Virus record (IMG/VR): IMGVR_UViG_3300005466_000025 | Span: 1 to 64,000 of that record | Reading direction: 5' to 3' (one strand) | DNA from: a virus | Length of the DNA stretch: 64,000 nucleotides | In this document: positions 32,685 through 39,404 of the stretch, one piece after another | How the letters are laid out: the number at the start of each line of letters is the position of its first letter | Position numbering within the stretch: position 1 is the stretch's first letter | Program-made: the position numbers and the translations under genes | The notes under the pieces: generated by a model | What the model was told of the DNA's origin: nothing | Databases searched by the model: none | The model's input: only the letters and a program-made list of their open reading frames with translations

Positions 32685-32936
32685 ATGGCAAAGCTTTCCG
32701 CACGTAACAGAACGGAAATTGCACGGTTTAAGACGACGTTCAATTACGTTCGCTCATTGGACGGGGAAACGGTTACCGTCACAGAAAAGCGGGCGCTAAT
32801 GTCCGACGGCGTTGTCCTTTCTAATTCCGGCTACGGATGGAAAAAGAGAGGAAAATTGCGGTCGGGCGTTACCTCTGAGAAATGGATCAAGAACATGGAA
32901 TTGTCTCCCATGAATTGGGAGAGAATTTCCCGCTAG
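32685..32936 (+). CDS. island gene, hypothetical
   Basis: 83 aa, basic, with a beta pair (FNYVRSLDGETVTVTEKRAL). CCGAAAGGAAA upstream. It lies between the right arm of bracket A and the right arm of the outer bracket. Confidence 0.7.
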   Translation: MAKLSARNRTEIARFKTTFNYVRSLDGETVTVTEKRALMSDGVVLSNSGYGWKKRGKLRSGVTSEKWIKNMELSPMNWERISR

Positions 32937-32978
32937 AACGGAATAACCCCGCATAATTGACCCTCCGTATTCATCATG

Positions 32979-33512
32979 GTAAACGGGGTTTCATAATGCC
33001 GCTGATTGGCAATTTCTCAACCGAAAGGTGCGAAATGCCTAAGGCTGCTAATCTCAAAGGAATTCTCATTCGGATACCGCCGAATATGGCGAAAGCCGGA
33101 TGGGATATCGACGTCGATGTTTTGCGTGACTTTTGCAAGGCATTTGGCATAACGTGGGACATTTCTATCCGGTGGACTTCCGGACAATATACGCGCGGTT
33201 CGGCGGGAGTCCGGAGGGATTCCAACGGAAAAGAAACGCACCACATTACCATGTCGCAAATCAAGTCACAAGAGAGTGCGACGATCACAATTCTCCACGA
33301 ATTGTGTCACTGCATTCAACGGGAAAAGATCGGTTCCCACAAGGAATTCATGAACGAATATCGGCGCTATAGTTCCACGAACTATTCCGGCCGGTACGTT
33401 GCAAATCCGTTCGAAATTGAGGCGCGTGATTTCGCGGACGATAACGCTGCACAGTGGGGAGGAATCCTCTATTAGAGATTGCAAATCGGCGGCATTATGA
33501 AGCCTCGTTTAC
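32979..33512 (+). repeat. inverted-repeat bracket C around the zincin gene
   Basis: Arms 32979-33015 and 33476-33512. Of 37 positions, five differ from perfect complementarity and four of these are G-U compatible. Confidence 0.88.
33035..33475 (+). CDS. HExxH zinc metallopeptidase-like protein (SprT/zincin type)
   Basis: 146 aa from ATG 33035 (CCGAAAGG 8 nt upstream); an upstream in-frame ATG at 32957 lies in the left arm and is unlikely. The motif ILHELCHCIQRE (HELCH, about residues 88-92) is a zinc-binding HExxH site, and SHKEFMNEYRRY and EIEARDFAD supply further conserved acidic/His residues of small phage zincins. Target unknown. Confidence 0.8.
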   Translation: MPKAANLKGILIRIPPNMAKAGWDIDVDVLRDFCKAFGITWDISIRWTSGQYTRGSAGVRRDSNGKETHHITMSQIKSQESATITILHELCHCIQREKIGSHKEFMNEYRRYSSTNYSGRYVANPFEIEARDFADDNAAQWGGILY

Positions 33513-33523
33513 CATTTGGGATA

Positions 33524-33740
33524 GGGATTGGGCATTCTACTAATGCCCCGGTATTACCGAAAGGAAAACAACATGATCCGTTTCGCATTGCTTTCCGTAG
33601 TTCTGTGCTTTGTGATGGCGTTTTTTGCAGCCGGCATTTTCGTGCAATATCTCCATACGATGGGGTTTTGAACGTGAAAAGACGATAGACAATTCCCGCT
33701 AGATAAACCTTACCGGGGCATTATTAGAGTGTCCAATCCC
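33524..33740 (+). repeat. inverted-repeat bracket D around the 32-aa membrane peptide
   Basis: Arms 33524-33553 and 33711-33740, 27 of 30 complementary; two of the three changes are G-U pairs. The left arm can also fold locally (GGGCATT/AATGCCC). Confidence 0.88.
33573..33671 (+). CDS. 32-aa single-helix membrane peptide
   Basis: CCGAAAGGAAAACAAC precedes ATG 33573. The peptide (FALLSVVLCFVMAFFAAGIF) is one membrane helix with Arg at the start. It is the only gene of its bracket. Confidence 0.65.
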   Translation: MIRFALLSVVLCFVMAFFAAGIFVQYLHTMGF

Positions 33741-33803
33741 TAGCCTGAATTTCAAGGGCTCTATTGAGGCGGGAAGGCTAATTCAAACCGAAAGGTGAGA
33801 AAA

Positions 33804-34028
33804 ATGCCACGTTTCAATTTCGGATCGGAACGGGAAATTTGCGAGCAAATGGCTGCCGAATGTGAGGCAGCCTGGATCATTAGTGAATATCTATTCACTA
33901 GTGATATCCACGATCAAATTCTGGGCGACAATTGGCGCGAGAGAATCGAAAATCTCGCGTTTGACGTTCGTAATTTCGGGTCGCGTGTTCGTGCTGATAA
34001 TGGCGGGCTACTGTACGATTTCTCATGA
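33804..34028 (+). CDS. island gene, hypothetical
   Basis: 74 aa from ATG 33804 (CCGAAAGG upstream). Mostly helical (EREICEQMAAECEAAWIISEYL, NWRERIENLAFDVRNFGSR). No family recognised. Confidence 0.7.
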   Translation: MPRFNFGSEREICEQMAAECEAAWIISEYLFTSDIHDQILGDNWRERIENLAFDVRNFGSRVRADNGGLLYDFS

Positions 34029-34099
34029 TTAAGCGTTTGGTAATTCACTGGCGCGAAATCACAAAGGAATACGGATTCGGTACACTCCGAGTCTGGTAA
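34025..34099 (+). CDS. 24-aa miniprotein coupled to preceding gene
   Basis: ATGA overlap with the 74-aa gene. Sequence MIKRLVIHWREITKEYGFG followed by TLRVW. It stays inside bracket E, where two other brackets also end in a tiny overlapping ORF. Confidence 0.45.
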   Translation: MIKRLVIHWREITKEYGFGTLRVW

Positions 34100-34184
34100 T
34101 AAACAGCCGGCTTTCCCGCTTCAATAGAGTCCTTGAAAGGAATTAAGGGTAGAATTGAATGGGCGGTTTTCTGAAAGGAAAACA

Positions 34185-34451
34185 ATGCCGAATCCGAAGG
34201 TAATTGATATCGAACATCTTTTGCGGACGGGAAATCTTCTGTATAAGACGTTCGTGACTTACTCCGAATTTATCGTCACCGGAGCCGAATGGTATCGGGA
34301 AAGTGATGAGAGATTGGGCCAGGCTTATTACAACGTACTTTCCGTAATCCGGCCTGATATCGCAAAGGAAGTCTGCGGCGCAAATTGTGATCCGTTTTAC
34401 GACAACAATTTGCTTCCCGATTTCTTTGCGGCGGTCTACAAGCGATGGTAA
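34185..34451 (+). CDS. island gene, hypothetical
   Basis: 88 aa from ATG 34185 with CTGAAAGGAAAAC upstream. Helical, with CGANCDPFYDNN. No family recognised. Confidence 0.7.
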   Translation: MPNPKVIDIEHLLRTGNLLYKTFVTYSEFIVTGAEWYRESDERLGQAYYNVLSVIRPDIAKEVCGANCDPFYDNNLLPDFFAAVYKRW

Positions 34452-34534
34452 TTCTGACGGCATTTGGAATCATAATTGCCGTCACGCTTTGCGTAGTGAT
34501 TCTGCTCGAAATTTGGGCTAAGTACGCCAAATAA
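34445..34534 (+). CDS. 29-aa membrane peptide coupled to preceding gene
   Basis: ATG overlaps the stop of the 88-aa gene. One hydrophobic helix (VILTAFGIIIAVTLCVVILL) with a short polar end. Confidence 0.55.
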   Translation: MVILTAFGIIIAVTLCVVILLEIWAKYAK

Positions 34535-34628
34535 GAGCCAAAATTCCGCCCATTCAATTCTACTCTTGATTCATCCCCTAGAGGGTAATTGCGTTGAAAT
34601 GCCCGTTAGCCTTTCCGAAAGGAAAGTC

Positions 34629-34874
34629 ATGACTAAAGGTGAATGCATCCTCTCAGATTTCGGTTTCTATCGTGTCTGGAACGAGGATATGCAGAGTGAA
34701 AAACACGATGGTAGTTTGTATACCATTCGTGTCCATCGTGCGGAAATCAACGGGAATGTCTACCGTATCCTTTGTGAAAGCTATTACGGTTCCACGAAGG
34801 TATATCGGAACGGCACTTATCTCGGGGATTACGAATTCTGTTACGAGGATTTGCCGAAATTGTTCGCATCGTAA
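34629..34874 (+). CDS. island gene, hypothetical
   Basis: 81 aa from ATG 34629 with CCGAAAGGAAAG upstream. Beta-rich (SLYTIRVHRAEINGNVYRIL, YGSTKVYRNGTYLGDYEF). No family recognised. Confidence 0.7.
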   Translation: MTKGECILSDFGFYRVWNEDMQSEKHDGSLYTIRVHRAEINGNVYRILCESYYGSTKVYRNGTYLGDYEFCYEDLPKLFAS

Positions 34875-34945
34875 TGCGTACCGCATTGTTGTGGTGCGTA
34901 GTGTTCTGGCTGATAATTCTGGACCTAATTCTTAGGTACGGATAA
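34874..34945 (+). CDS. 23-aa membrane peptide coupled to preceding gene
   Basis: TAATG overlap. One hydrophobic helix (TALLWCVVFWLIILDLIL). Same arrangement as the peptide at 34445. Confidence 0.5.
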   Translation: MRTALLWCVVFWLIILDLILRYG

Positions 34946-35011
34946 CACCGGCAAAACGGGCATTTCTACGGAATTACCAATAGGGGTAATTCTGAGGGAA
35001 AGGAAGGGAAA

Positions 35012-35197
35012 ATGGAGTACGGAATTCCCATCAAGACAGCCGAACAGCGCGCAAAAGTCCGGCGTAAAAAGGCTGTCCACAATTCTTCCACGAAGCACGA
35101 AGTTCGGAAGAATCGTTTCCGTAATTCATTCACCCCCATTACTAACGGAATGGACGAGGATATTCCGACTAGTGGTGAGGGTTGGACGCTTAAGTAA
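35012..35197 (+). CDS. basic island protein
   Basis: 61 aa, strongly basic N-terminal half (TAEQRAKVRRKKAVHN, KHEVRKNRFRNSF), suggesting nucleic-acid binding. AAAGGAAGGG precedes ATG. I found no matched long-range arms around this gene. Confidence 0.65.
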   Translation: MEYGIPIKTAEQRAKVRRKKAVHNSSTKHEVRKNRFRNSFTPITNGMDEDIPTSGEGWTLK

Positions 35198-35210
35198 AGC
35201 GGCCTTTTTT

Positions 35211-35243
35211 CCTGCTATTTCTAAGCAAATTAGGGATAGCAGG
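35211..35243 (+). promoter_or_regulatory. 14-bp local RNA hairpin
   Basis: CCTGCTATTTCTAA and TTAGGGATAGCAGG pair fully if two U-G pairs are allowed, around a 5-nt loop. It follows GGCCTTTTTT and lies between two genes; it may end or cleave the transcript. Confidence 0.65.
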
Positions 35244-35328
35244 GATGAATGCCGAACGGTATTCAATTCGGATAACAACCCCTACATTGTTTCCGAATAG
35301 GCGTTACCGTAGGGAGAATGAGAGGGAA

Positions 35329-35898
35329 ATGCCTAAGGATATTCCTAGCGGAATTACCCGAATCGGAGGTAAATCTACCGAATTGGGTAGGAGTAATTTC
35401 CTCCAAAAGGCTGCTGAAATCCGAGCTAGGATTTTGGCAAATCAGCCGGAATACAAAGACATAACTAGCGACATAATGTCTGGTGAGTATTCCGGCACGC
35501 TATCCAAACCGGCTGCGGGTTTCGCAGCAAAAAGAAAGAGGAAAGGGAACAAAATGCCTAAGACCATTTCAACGCTGAATAATTCCTCCAAGCTGAACGG
35601 AAAGCGCGGACGCAAGGGGGAATTCAAGTCCGAGGATTTCGTTATGGATATCGGCGGAATGCTGGACGTCACAGAGGAAATGGTGAGCGGTATTTCCAAG
35701 TTGGATGCAAAGGATAAGTTCGACTCGGAATTGCTTTTCACTACCGATAACGAGAACGTCAATAAGTACCGGACTAATCGTTTCGGTGGTCTTAAGCGTG
35801 CCGCTATTGTTGCGAATGGTAAGGACTCGAAGTATTCCCTCGAATACGGCGAGGATGACGAGGGGAATAAGGTTCTCGTTATCGTCCGCAACGCGTAA
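35329..35898 (+). CDS. island protein, larger, basic N-terminus
   Basis: 189 aa from ATG 35329 (GAGAGGGAA upstream); the frame is open from 35245. Residues 1-75 are basic (PAAGFAAKRKRKGNK). A second start with AAAGGG at 35554 would give a 114-aa C-terminal product (MPKTISTLNNSSKLNGKRG...), so two proteins may be made. No family recognised. Confidence 0.7.
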   Translation: MPKDIPSGITRIGGKSTELGRSNFLQKAAEIRARILANQPEYKDITSDIMSGEYSGTLSKPAAGFAAKRKRKGNKMPKTISTLNNSSKLNGKRGRKGEFKSEDFVMDIGGMLDVTEEMVSGISKLDAKDKFDSELLFTTDNENVNKYRTNRFGGLKRAAIVANGKDSKYSLEYGEDDEGNKVLVIVRNA

Positions 35899-35993
35899 TT
35901 CAAAGGCAAAACCTACGCCAATTCTCGGGCGTAAACGTCTAGCGGAAATTACGCTAGCGGGAACCGAAATCTACGGATAGGCGGGAGAGAAAT

Positions 35994-36017
35994 GGTGGGG
36001 GGAGAAATCCCCCCACC
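35994..36017 (+). promoter_or_regulatory. 9-bp GC hairpin
   Basis: GGTGGGGGG and CCCCCCACC pair perfectly around AGAAAT, 26 nt before the next gene. No T-run follows. Confidence 0.65.
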
Positions 36018-36043
36018 TAACCCCTATTGAAAGGAGAAATGAA

Positions 36044-36253
36044 ATGGATAATGCCGGCCGGCAATTACACAGAAATAGAGAGCTCGGGAAAATGGAAATC
36101 GACCGGCAATTAAAATCGAAATGGGGGCCGCGAGATTTTTTAAAATTTTTGATTTTGCGAGATTTTTACTTTTTTTTGGTGATAACCGGCAAAACCTTAT
36201 TTATCTTATATTATTTTACCGTTTCAAGCCATTTTTTCAGGTGTCATCGGTAA
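36044..36253 (+). CDS. putative membrane-anchored protein
   Basis: 69 aa with AAAGGAG upstream. A polar basic N-terminus precedes a hydrophobic segment (DFYFFLVITGKTLFILYYFT). The second half is very AT-rich. Coding status moderately likely. Confidence 0.5.
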   Translation: MDNAGRQLHRNRELGKMEIDRQLKSKWGPRDFLKFLILRDFYFFLVITGKTLFILYYFTVSSHFFRCHR

Positions 36254-36261
36254 ATTTTATA

Positions 36262-36360
36262 GGTTTATTTCATTGAGGGTACAGCTTTTTGAGAGCGATT
36301 TTAAATAGACTTTTTCGCGTCTACTGATCGCCAAAGTTGTACTCTCAATGAAATAAATCC
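36262..36360 (+). repeat. large perfect RNA hairpin ending the island
   Basis: Arms 36262-36288 and 36333-36360 pair over about 26 bp; the two changes are both G-U compatible. The inside refolds (GCGAT/ATCGC and TAGAC/GTCTA). The motif CTCTCAATGAAA of the right arm recurs at about 36585. It could be a processing site, terminator or replication structure. Confidence 0.8.
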
Positions 36361-36428
36361 AAAGGAGGAATAAGAAGATAAAATGTAGCTTACGGCTAAC
36401 AACTTTATCTTGCGCGGGCCGCTCTTAT

Positions 36429-36450
36429 CGGGGGAATTAATTTTCCCCCG
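36429..36450 (+). promoter_or_regulatory. 8-bp hairpin
   Basis: CGGGGGAA and TTCCCCCG pair around TTAATT, 29 nt before the next start codon. The 36361-36478 gap holds nothing else I recognise. Confidence 0.55.
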
Positions 36451-36478
36451 GTAATGGCAATCCGAACAGGGAGGAAAG

Positions 36479-36643
36479 ATGGTCACGATTAAAAAGACAA
36501 ACGGGGAAATAGTTATCCTCGGGACAAGCGCAGAGAACCTTTTAATATGGGTTCTTGATTGGTGCGCGAAATCAAAGTTTTCTCCTCTCAATGAAACAGA
36601 AATTGATGAGGCGAAATTTCTTTTAAAAAACCTAAAGGGATAG
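36479..36643 (+). CDS. 54-aa hypothetical protein
   Basis: GGGAGGAAAG precedes ATG. Mixed alpha/beta (TNGEIVILGTSAENLLIWVL). No family recognised. Confidence 0.6.
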   Translation: MVTIKKTNGEIVILGTSAENLLIWVLDWCAKSKFSPLNETEIDEAKFLLKNLKG

Positions 36644-36654
36644 GAGGGAAGGAA

Positions 36655-36765
36655 ATGATTAAGTGGTATTGTGCATTAAATCGCACTTGGATTAATTTCA
36701 GGTGTAGCCACTATGGCTGCGATTTGCACAAGAATAATAAGGAGGAAAGTAATGTGTCATCGTGA
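36655..36765 (+). CDS. 36-aa Cys/Trp miniprotein
   Basis: GGAGGGAAGGAA precedes ATG 36655. Three Cys and several aromatic residues (WYCALNRTWINFRCSHYGC). Overlaps the next gene by 14 nt. Confidence 0.45.
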   Translation: MIKWYCALNRTWINFRCSHYGCDLHKNNKEESNVSS

Positions 36766-37003
36766 TTCAAATTGCGGCGCACAAACTTGTAGGCGCTGTG
36801 AATCCGTTCTTGAATCAATTCCTGCTACTCCAAGATCAACGTTTGATTTTTTGGAGTATATTAATTCAGCCGCACCAACGACTAAATCATACGAAAGAAT
36901 TTATCTTGCGTATGTTGAGTCGTCAAAGGAAGGTGATACAGAAACAACCGCAATGCTTCGTGCCGTTCTTAGGGATATGCATTACAGAATGGGCGGAAGA
37001 TAA
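36752..37003 (+). CDS. Cys-rich small protein
   Basis: 83 aa from ATG 36752 with AAGGAGG upstream. The N-terminus CHRDSNCGAQTCRRC can bind zinc; the rest is helical. Its stop overlaps the next ATG. Confidence 0.65.
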   Translation: MCHRDSNCGAQTCRRCESVLESIPATPRSTFDFLEYINSAAPTTKSYERIYLAYVESSKEGDTETTAMLRAVLRDMHYRMGGR

Positions 37004-37086
37004 TGGGTGAATGGTTTAGGGCGGTCCTTCTGTTTTTTATTATTGGCGGATGGGCCAGCTATGATATTTATTGTCTCTGGACATGA
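37003..37086 (+). CDS. 27-aa membrane peptide
   Basis: TAATG overlap with the previous gene. One hydrophobic helix (AVLLFFIIGGWASYDIY). ATGA overlap with the next gene. Confidence 0.5.
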   Translation: MGEWFRAVLLFFIIGGWASYDIYCLWT

Positions 37087-37220
37087 CAACTTGTTGCGGT
37101 TGTAACGGAAAGTTTGATCCGCGAACAGAAATGCATGTTTATACAAAAAATGGTGCATGGTGGTGGTTTTGCATCAATTGTATATCATGCGAAAATAAAT
37201 GTAGTCGCTGCAAGGGATAG
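37083..37220 (+). CDS. 45-aa zinc-ribbon miniprotein
   Basis: Eight Cys in 45 residues: TTCCGCNGK near the start, then CINCISCENKCSRC at the end, a double zinc knuckle. Coupled by ATGA to the membrane peptide. Confidence 0.6.
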   Translation: MTTCCGCNGKFDPRTEMHVYTKNGAWWWFCINCISCENKCSRCKG

Positions 37221-37231
37221 CAAATAAAATT

Positions 37232-37280
37232 TACCCCTTCATCTTAGGTTTTATTACCTAAGGTGAGGGGGTATTTTTTT
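37232..37280 (+). terminator. strong intrinsic terminator
   Basis: An 18-bp stem (TACCCCTTCATCTTAGGT with ACCTAAGGTGAGGGGGTA, G-U pairs included) is followed by eight T. It separates the Cys-rich miniproteins from the sigma-factor gene. Confidence 0.9.
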
Positions 37281-37306
37281 TGGCAAAATACAAACGAAAG
37301 GAGGAC

Positions 37307-37828
37307 ATGGATTTTTCCTCACCATCCCCTGAGGAAATTCTCGCCTTTTCCGAGAATTATGCCAAGCGAATGTATGTTTCAAGACGCTGGCAGAAAGTTG
37401 ATCGGGAAGATTTCGCGCAGGAATTAGCAATCAAACTAATTAGGGCTGCCGTTAGATATGACCCTAATAAAAAAGTGCCTTGGGGGGCATATGCAAATAT
37501 TGTTGCCCGAGGGGCGCTTTTGGATTGGTACAGAAAAATTAACAACCACGAGGAACTTTCCCTAAATAGTTTTGGTGAGGATGACTCGGATTATCTTAAC
37601 GATAAATGGGAAAGTCTCTTCTCCACAGAGGATTTTGTTGACCTAACACCATCAGAAATTATTGAGTGGTCTAAACAATTTCCCGAGCAAAGACAGAAGG
37701 TGATTATTTGTCTGGCAATGGGTTACAACAGAACGGAAACAGCCAGAATCCTGGGAGTCTCTCAGTCAAGGGTGACGAGATTAATTCGCGCTATTCAGAC
37801 ACAATTAATCTCACAGCCCGCGAATTAG
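37307..37828 (+). CDS. RNA polymerase sigma factor, sigma-70 family
   Basis: 173 aa from ATG 37307 (CGAAAGGAGG upstream); an upstream TTG at 37280 lies in the terminator T-run and is less likely. Region 2 is visible (VDREDFAQELAIKLIRAAVRY, then PWGAYANIVARGALLDWYRK) and region 4 ends the protein (QRQKVIICLAMGYNRTETAR, LGVSQSRVTRLIRAI). Region 1.1 is absent, as in ECF/sporulation-like sigma factors. It should direct host RNA polymerase to a phage promoter class. It overlaps the LuxR-type gene by 121 nt in another frame. Confidence 0.88.
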   Translation: MDFSSPSPEEILAFSENYAKRMYVSRRWQKVDREDFAQELAIKLIRAAVRYDPNKKVPWGAYANIVARGALLDWYRKINNHEELSLNSFGEDDSDYLNDKWESLFSTEDFVDLTPSEIIEWSKQFPEQRQKVIICLAMGYNRTETARILGVSQSRVTRLIRAIQTQLISQPAN

Positions 37829-37998
37829 AGGTTCTTAATTTAATGGCTGACGGTTTAAGTTCAAAGCTTATCGCTAGAAGGCTTTGGATTTCTGTAGAAA
37901 CCGTGAAGGATCACAAAAAGAATATCTATCAAAAGATGGCTGCATCAAATGCGGTTAACGCGGTTGCAATTGGCTTCCGCGCTGGCTTCATTAGCTAG
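37708..37998 (+). CDS. LuxR/GerE-type DNA-binding protein
   Basis: 96 aa from TTG 37708 (AGAAGGTG upstream) with a long overlap of the sigma gene. The HTH (about 33-95) is textbook: NLTARELEVLNLMADGLSSK, LWISVETVKDHKKNIYQKM, NAVNAVAIGFRAGFI. It lacks a receiver or ligand domain. The overlap suggests sigma factor and regulator are made together. The real start could be further downstream. Confidence 0.8.
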   Translation: MSGNGLQQNGNSQNPGSLSVKGDEINSRYSDTINLTARELEVLNLMADGLSSKLIARRLWISVETVKDHKKNIYQKMAASNAVNAVAIGFRAGFIS

Positions 37999-38067
37999 GA
38001 ATAGCTTTGATCACGCCGATTAAATGCGGCGTGGTCATGGTAATTCCAAATGGAGGAAGGGAGCGAA

Positions 38068-38745
38068 ATGGCTAGTGTATTTGTCATATCAGACTGTCAT
38101 GGAAATATTGACGGTTTGAACCGTGCCCTCAGAAAGAAAAAGATCATCGATAAGCACGGTAATCGACAGCTTGCAAGGAAGCATAAGGTAATTTCAATTG
38201 GCGATCTTGCCAACTGTGTTGGTGACTCAATTGATGGTGATATTGAGTGCATCAAGTTGGTCGGATCAGTCATTGATTATTATCTTCTGGGTAATCATGA
38301 AATCCCCTACTTTGATCCATCAAATAAGTTCTGGGGATTTACTTGGGACCCGGTAATTCAACATAAACTTTCCTTCCTGAATTCCGAGGGATTTATTTTC
38401 CCCTCTGTTCTGGCAGGAAAGACACTTATTAGTCATGCTGGATACAGCAAGACAATGATGAGTGTAAAAATGGATAGCCTTGAGGTTCACAACACACTGC
38501 TTGATCACTGGAATAATGGTGATTATTCCTACTCGGCTTTCTCCAATATTGGAAGGGCTCGGGGCGGAATGCATCATTCCGGTGGAATCCTTTGGTGTGA
38601 TTTTGATTCTGAGTTTCAGCCAACTAAATTCCCTCAAATTGTTGGACATACTCCGCGTGGTGTCAGAATGAAGGGGAATTCAATTTGCATCGATGTTGGC
38701 GCAAAGGATCAAAAGAGTGAGCCATTTATCTTGGAGGTTTCATGA
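38068..38745 (+). CDS. calcineurin-like metallophosphoesterase (Ser/Thr phosphatase-like)
   Basis: 225 aa from ATG 38068 (GGAGGAAGGGAG upstream). Motifs: SDCHGNIDGL, IGDLANCV, LLGNHEIPY, LISHAGY and VGHTPRG, the pattern of PPP-type/bis(5'-nucleosyl)-tetraphosphatase-like enzymes. It differs from the other two phosphoesterases of the window. Substrate could be a phosphoprotein or a dinucleoside polyphosphate. Confidence 0.88.
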   Translation: MASVFVISDCHGNIDGLNRALRKKKIIDKHGNRQLARKHKVISIGDLANCVGDSIDGDIECIKLVGSVIDYYLLGNHEIPYFDPSNKFWGFTWDPVIQHKLSFLNSEGFIFPSVLAGKTLISHAGYSKTMMSVKMDSLEVHNTLLDHWNNGDYSYSAFSNIGRARGGMHHSGGILWCDFDSEFQPTKFPQIVGHTPRGVRMKGNSICIDVGAKDQKSEPFILEVS

Positions 38746-38876
38746 AATATACAGATGGGTCATCGGGAACTAGTTGGTTTAAGTTCCTGATTTGGGATTG
38801 GAGAATTCGTTTTTATATTGTTTCCCCAATCCAGATCGATAGATGCCGCAACAAGAAATATAGAAAGGCAAAGTAA
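38742..38876 (+). CDS. 44-aa basic/aromatic miniprotein
   Basis: ATGA overlap with the phosphoesterase and GGAGG upstream. Aromatic middle (WFKFLIWDWRIRFYIVSP) and basic end. May bind membrane. Confidence 0.55.
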   Translation: MKYTDGSSGTSWFKFLIWDWRIRFYIVSPIQIDRCRNKKYRKAK

Positions 38877-39100
38877 TGCCTGGCACAATGAAAAATAGGG
38901 AGGTTTTCCCTATTGGGACAAGGGTAAGAATCGCCCAGGATAAACTTTCTGGGCGCGTTGGCACTGTCGTTGAATATACGGAGGACAATGAAAGAATGTG
39001 GGTGCATTGGGATGGGGATTTTATTCCCTATTCCGATGTTCCCAGACTAATCGGCGGCTTTCGTCCAATGGAACTTACAAAAGTAAGGGAGGAAAAGTAA
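38876..39100 (+). CDS. small SH3/KOW-like barrel protein
   Basis: 74 aa; TAATG overlap and AAAGG upstream. FPIGTRVRIAQDKLSGRVGTVVEY and MWVHWDGDFIPY have the pattern of a small SH3-like barrel. Function unknown. Confidence 0.65.
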   Translation: MPGTMKNREVFPIGTRVRIAQDKLSGRVGTVVEYTEDNERMWVHWDGDFIPYSDVPRLIGGFRPMELTKVREEK

Positions 39101-39339
39101 TGGAAAAGATTGTAGAGCTTGATCGGGCAAATCTTAATAAGACAATCGGCCTGATCCTTGAGAATCTTGATCGTGTTAGGGATGCATATACCTCCCTTAA
39201 CACCGACGATATTCTTGATGCCGAAGTTCATCCTTTTCTTATAACATTCACAACTAGTTTGCTTCCGTCCATTATGATGATGGCGTCGGCGGCTGAGGGA
39301 ATTGTTGTTGCAACAAAGTCAACCGAAGAACCTATTTAA
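39100..39339 (+). CDS. hypothetical helical protein
   Basis: 79 aa from ATG 39100 overlapping the previous stop, GGAGG upstream. Helical, with a moderately hydrophobic end. No family recognised. Confidence 0.6.
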   Translation: MEKIVELDRANLNKTIGLILENLDRVRDAYTSLNTDDILDAEVHPFLITFTTSLLPSIMMMASAAEGIVVATKSTEEPI

Positions 39340-39351
39340 TCGGTAGGTTTA

Positions 39352-39384
39352 GTCCCATCGGTGAAATAAACGATGGGGCTATGT
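39352..39384 (+). promoter_or_regulatory. intergenic hairpin
   Basis: TAGTCCCATCG and CGATGGGGCTA pair (one mismatch) around a 10-nt loop. No T-run; perhaps a translational or processing signal. Confidence 0.4.
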
Positions 39385-39404
39385 CAACCGATGAAAGGAG
39401 AAAA

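Larger units (their letters stand above)
32205..32969 (+). repeat. outer inverted-repeat bracket around genes 32354 and 32685
   Basis: Left arm 32205-32233 (TACGGGGGGTCACTTATGCG...) matches the reverse complement of 32940-32969 over about 28 nt with a few changes. It encloses the inner bracket and two genes. Confidence 0.75.
33751..34137 (+). repeat. inverted-repeat bracket E
   Basis: Arms 33751-33780 and about 34108-34137. Over the 27-nt core every change I see is G-U compatible. Confidence 0.88.
34141..34571 (+). repeat. inverted-repeat bracket F
   Basis: Arms 34141-34171 and 34541-34571. The two internal changes are both G-U compatible; the central 18 nt are perfectly complementary. Confidence 0.9.
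34575..34986 (+). repeat. inverted-repeat bracket G
   Basis: Arms 34575-34607 and 34955-34986. Blocks of 12 and 7 nt are perfectly complementary, with weaker pairing between. The right arm overlaps a local hairpin GAATTACC/GGTAATTC. Confidence 0.78.

Noticed and set aside
32205-34986. Insertion sequences or MITEs as the source of the inverted arms
   Set aside because: Arms differ between cassettes, no transposase or target duplications are seen, and changes keep RNA pairing.
37280-37306. TTG start for the sigma factor
   Set aside because: TTG 37280 overlaps the terminator T-run; ATG 37307 has AAAGGAGG upstream, so the shorter form is preferred.
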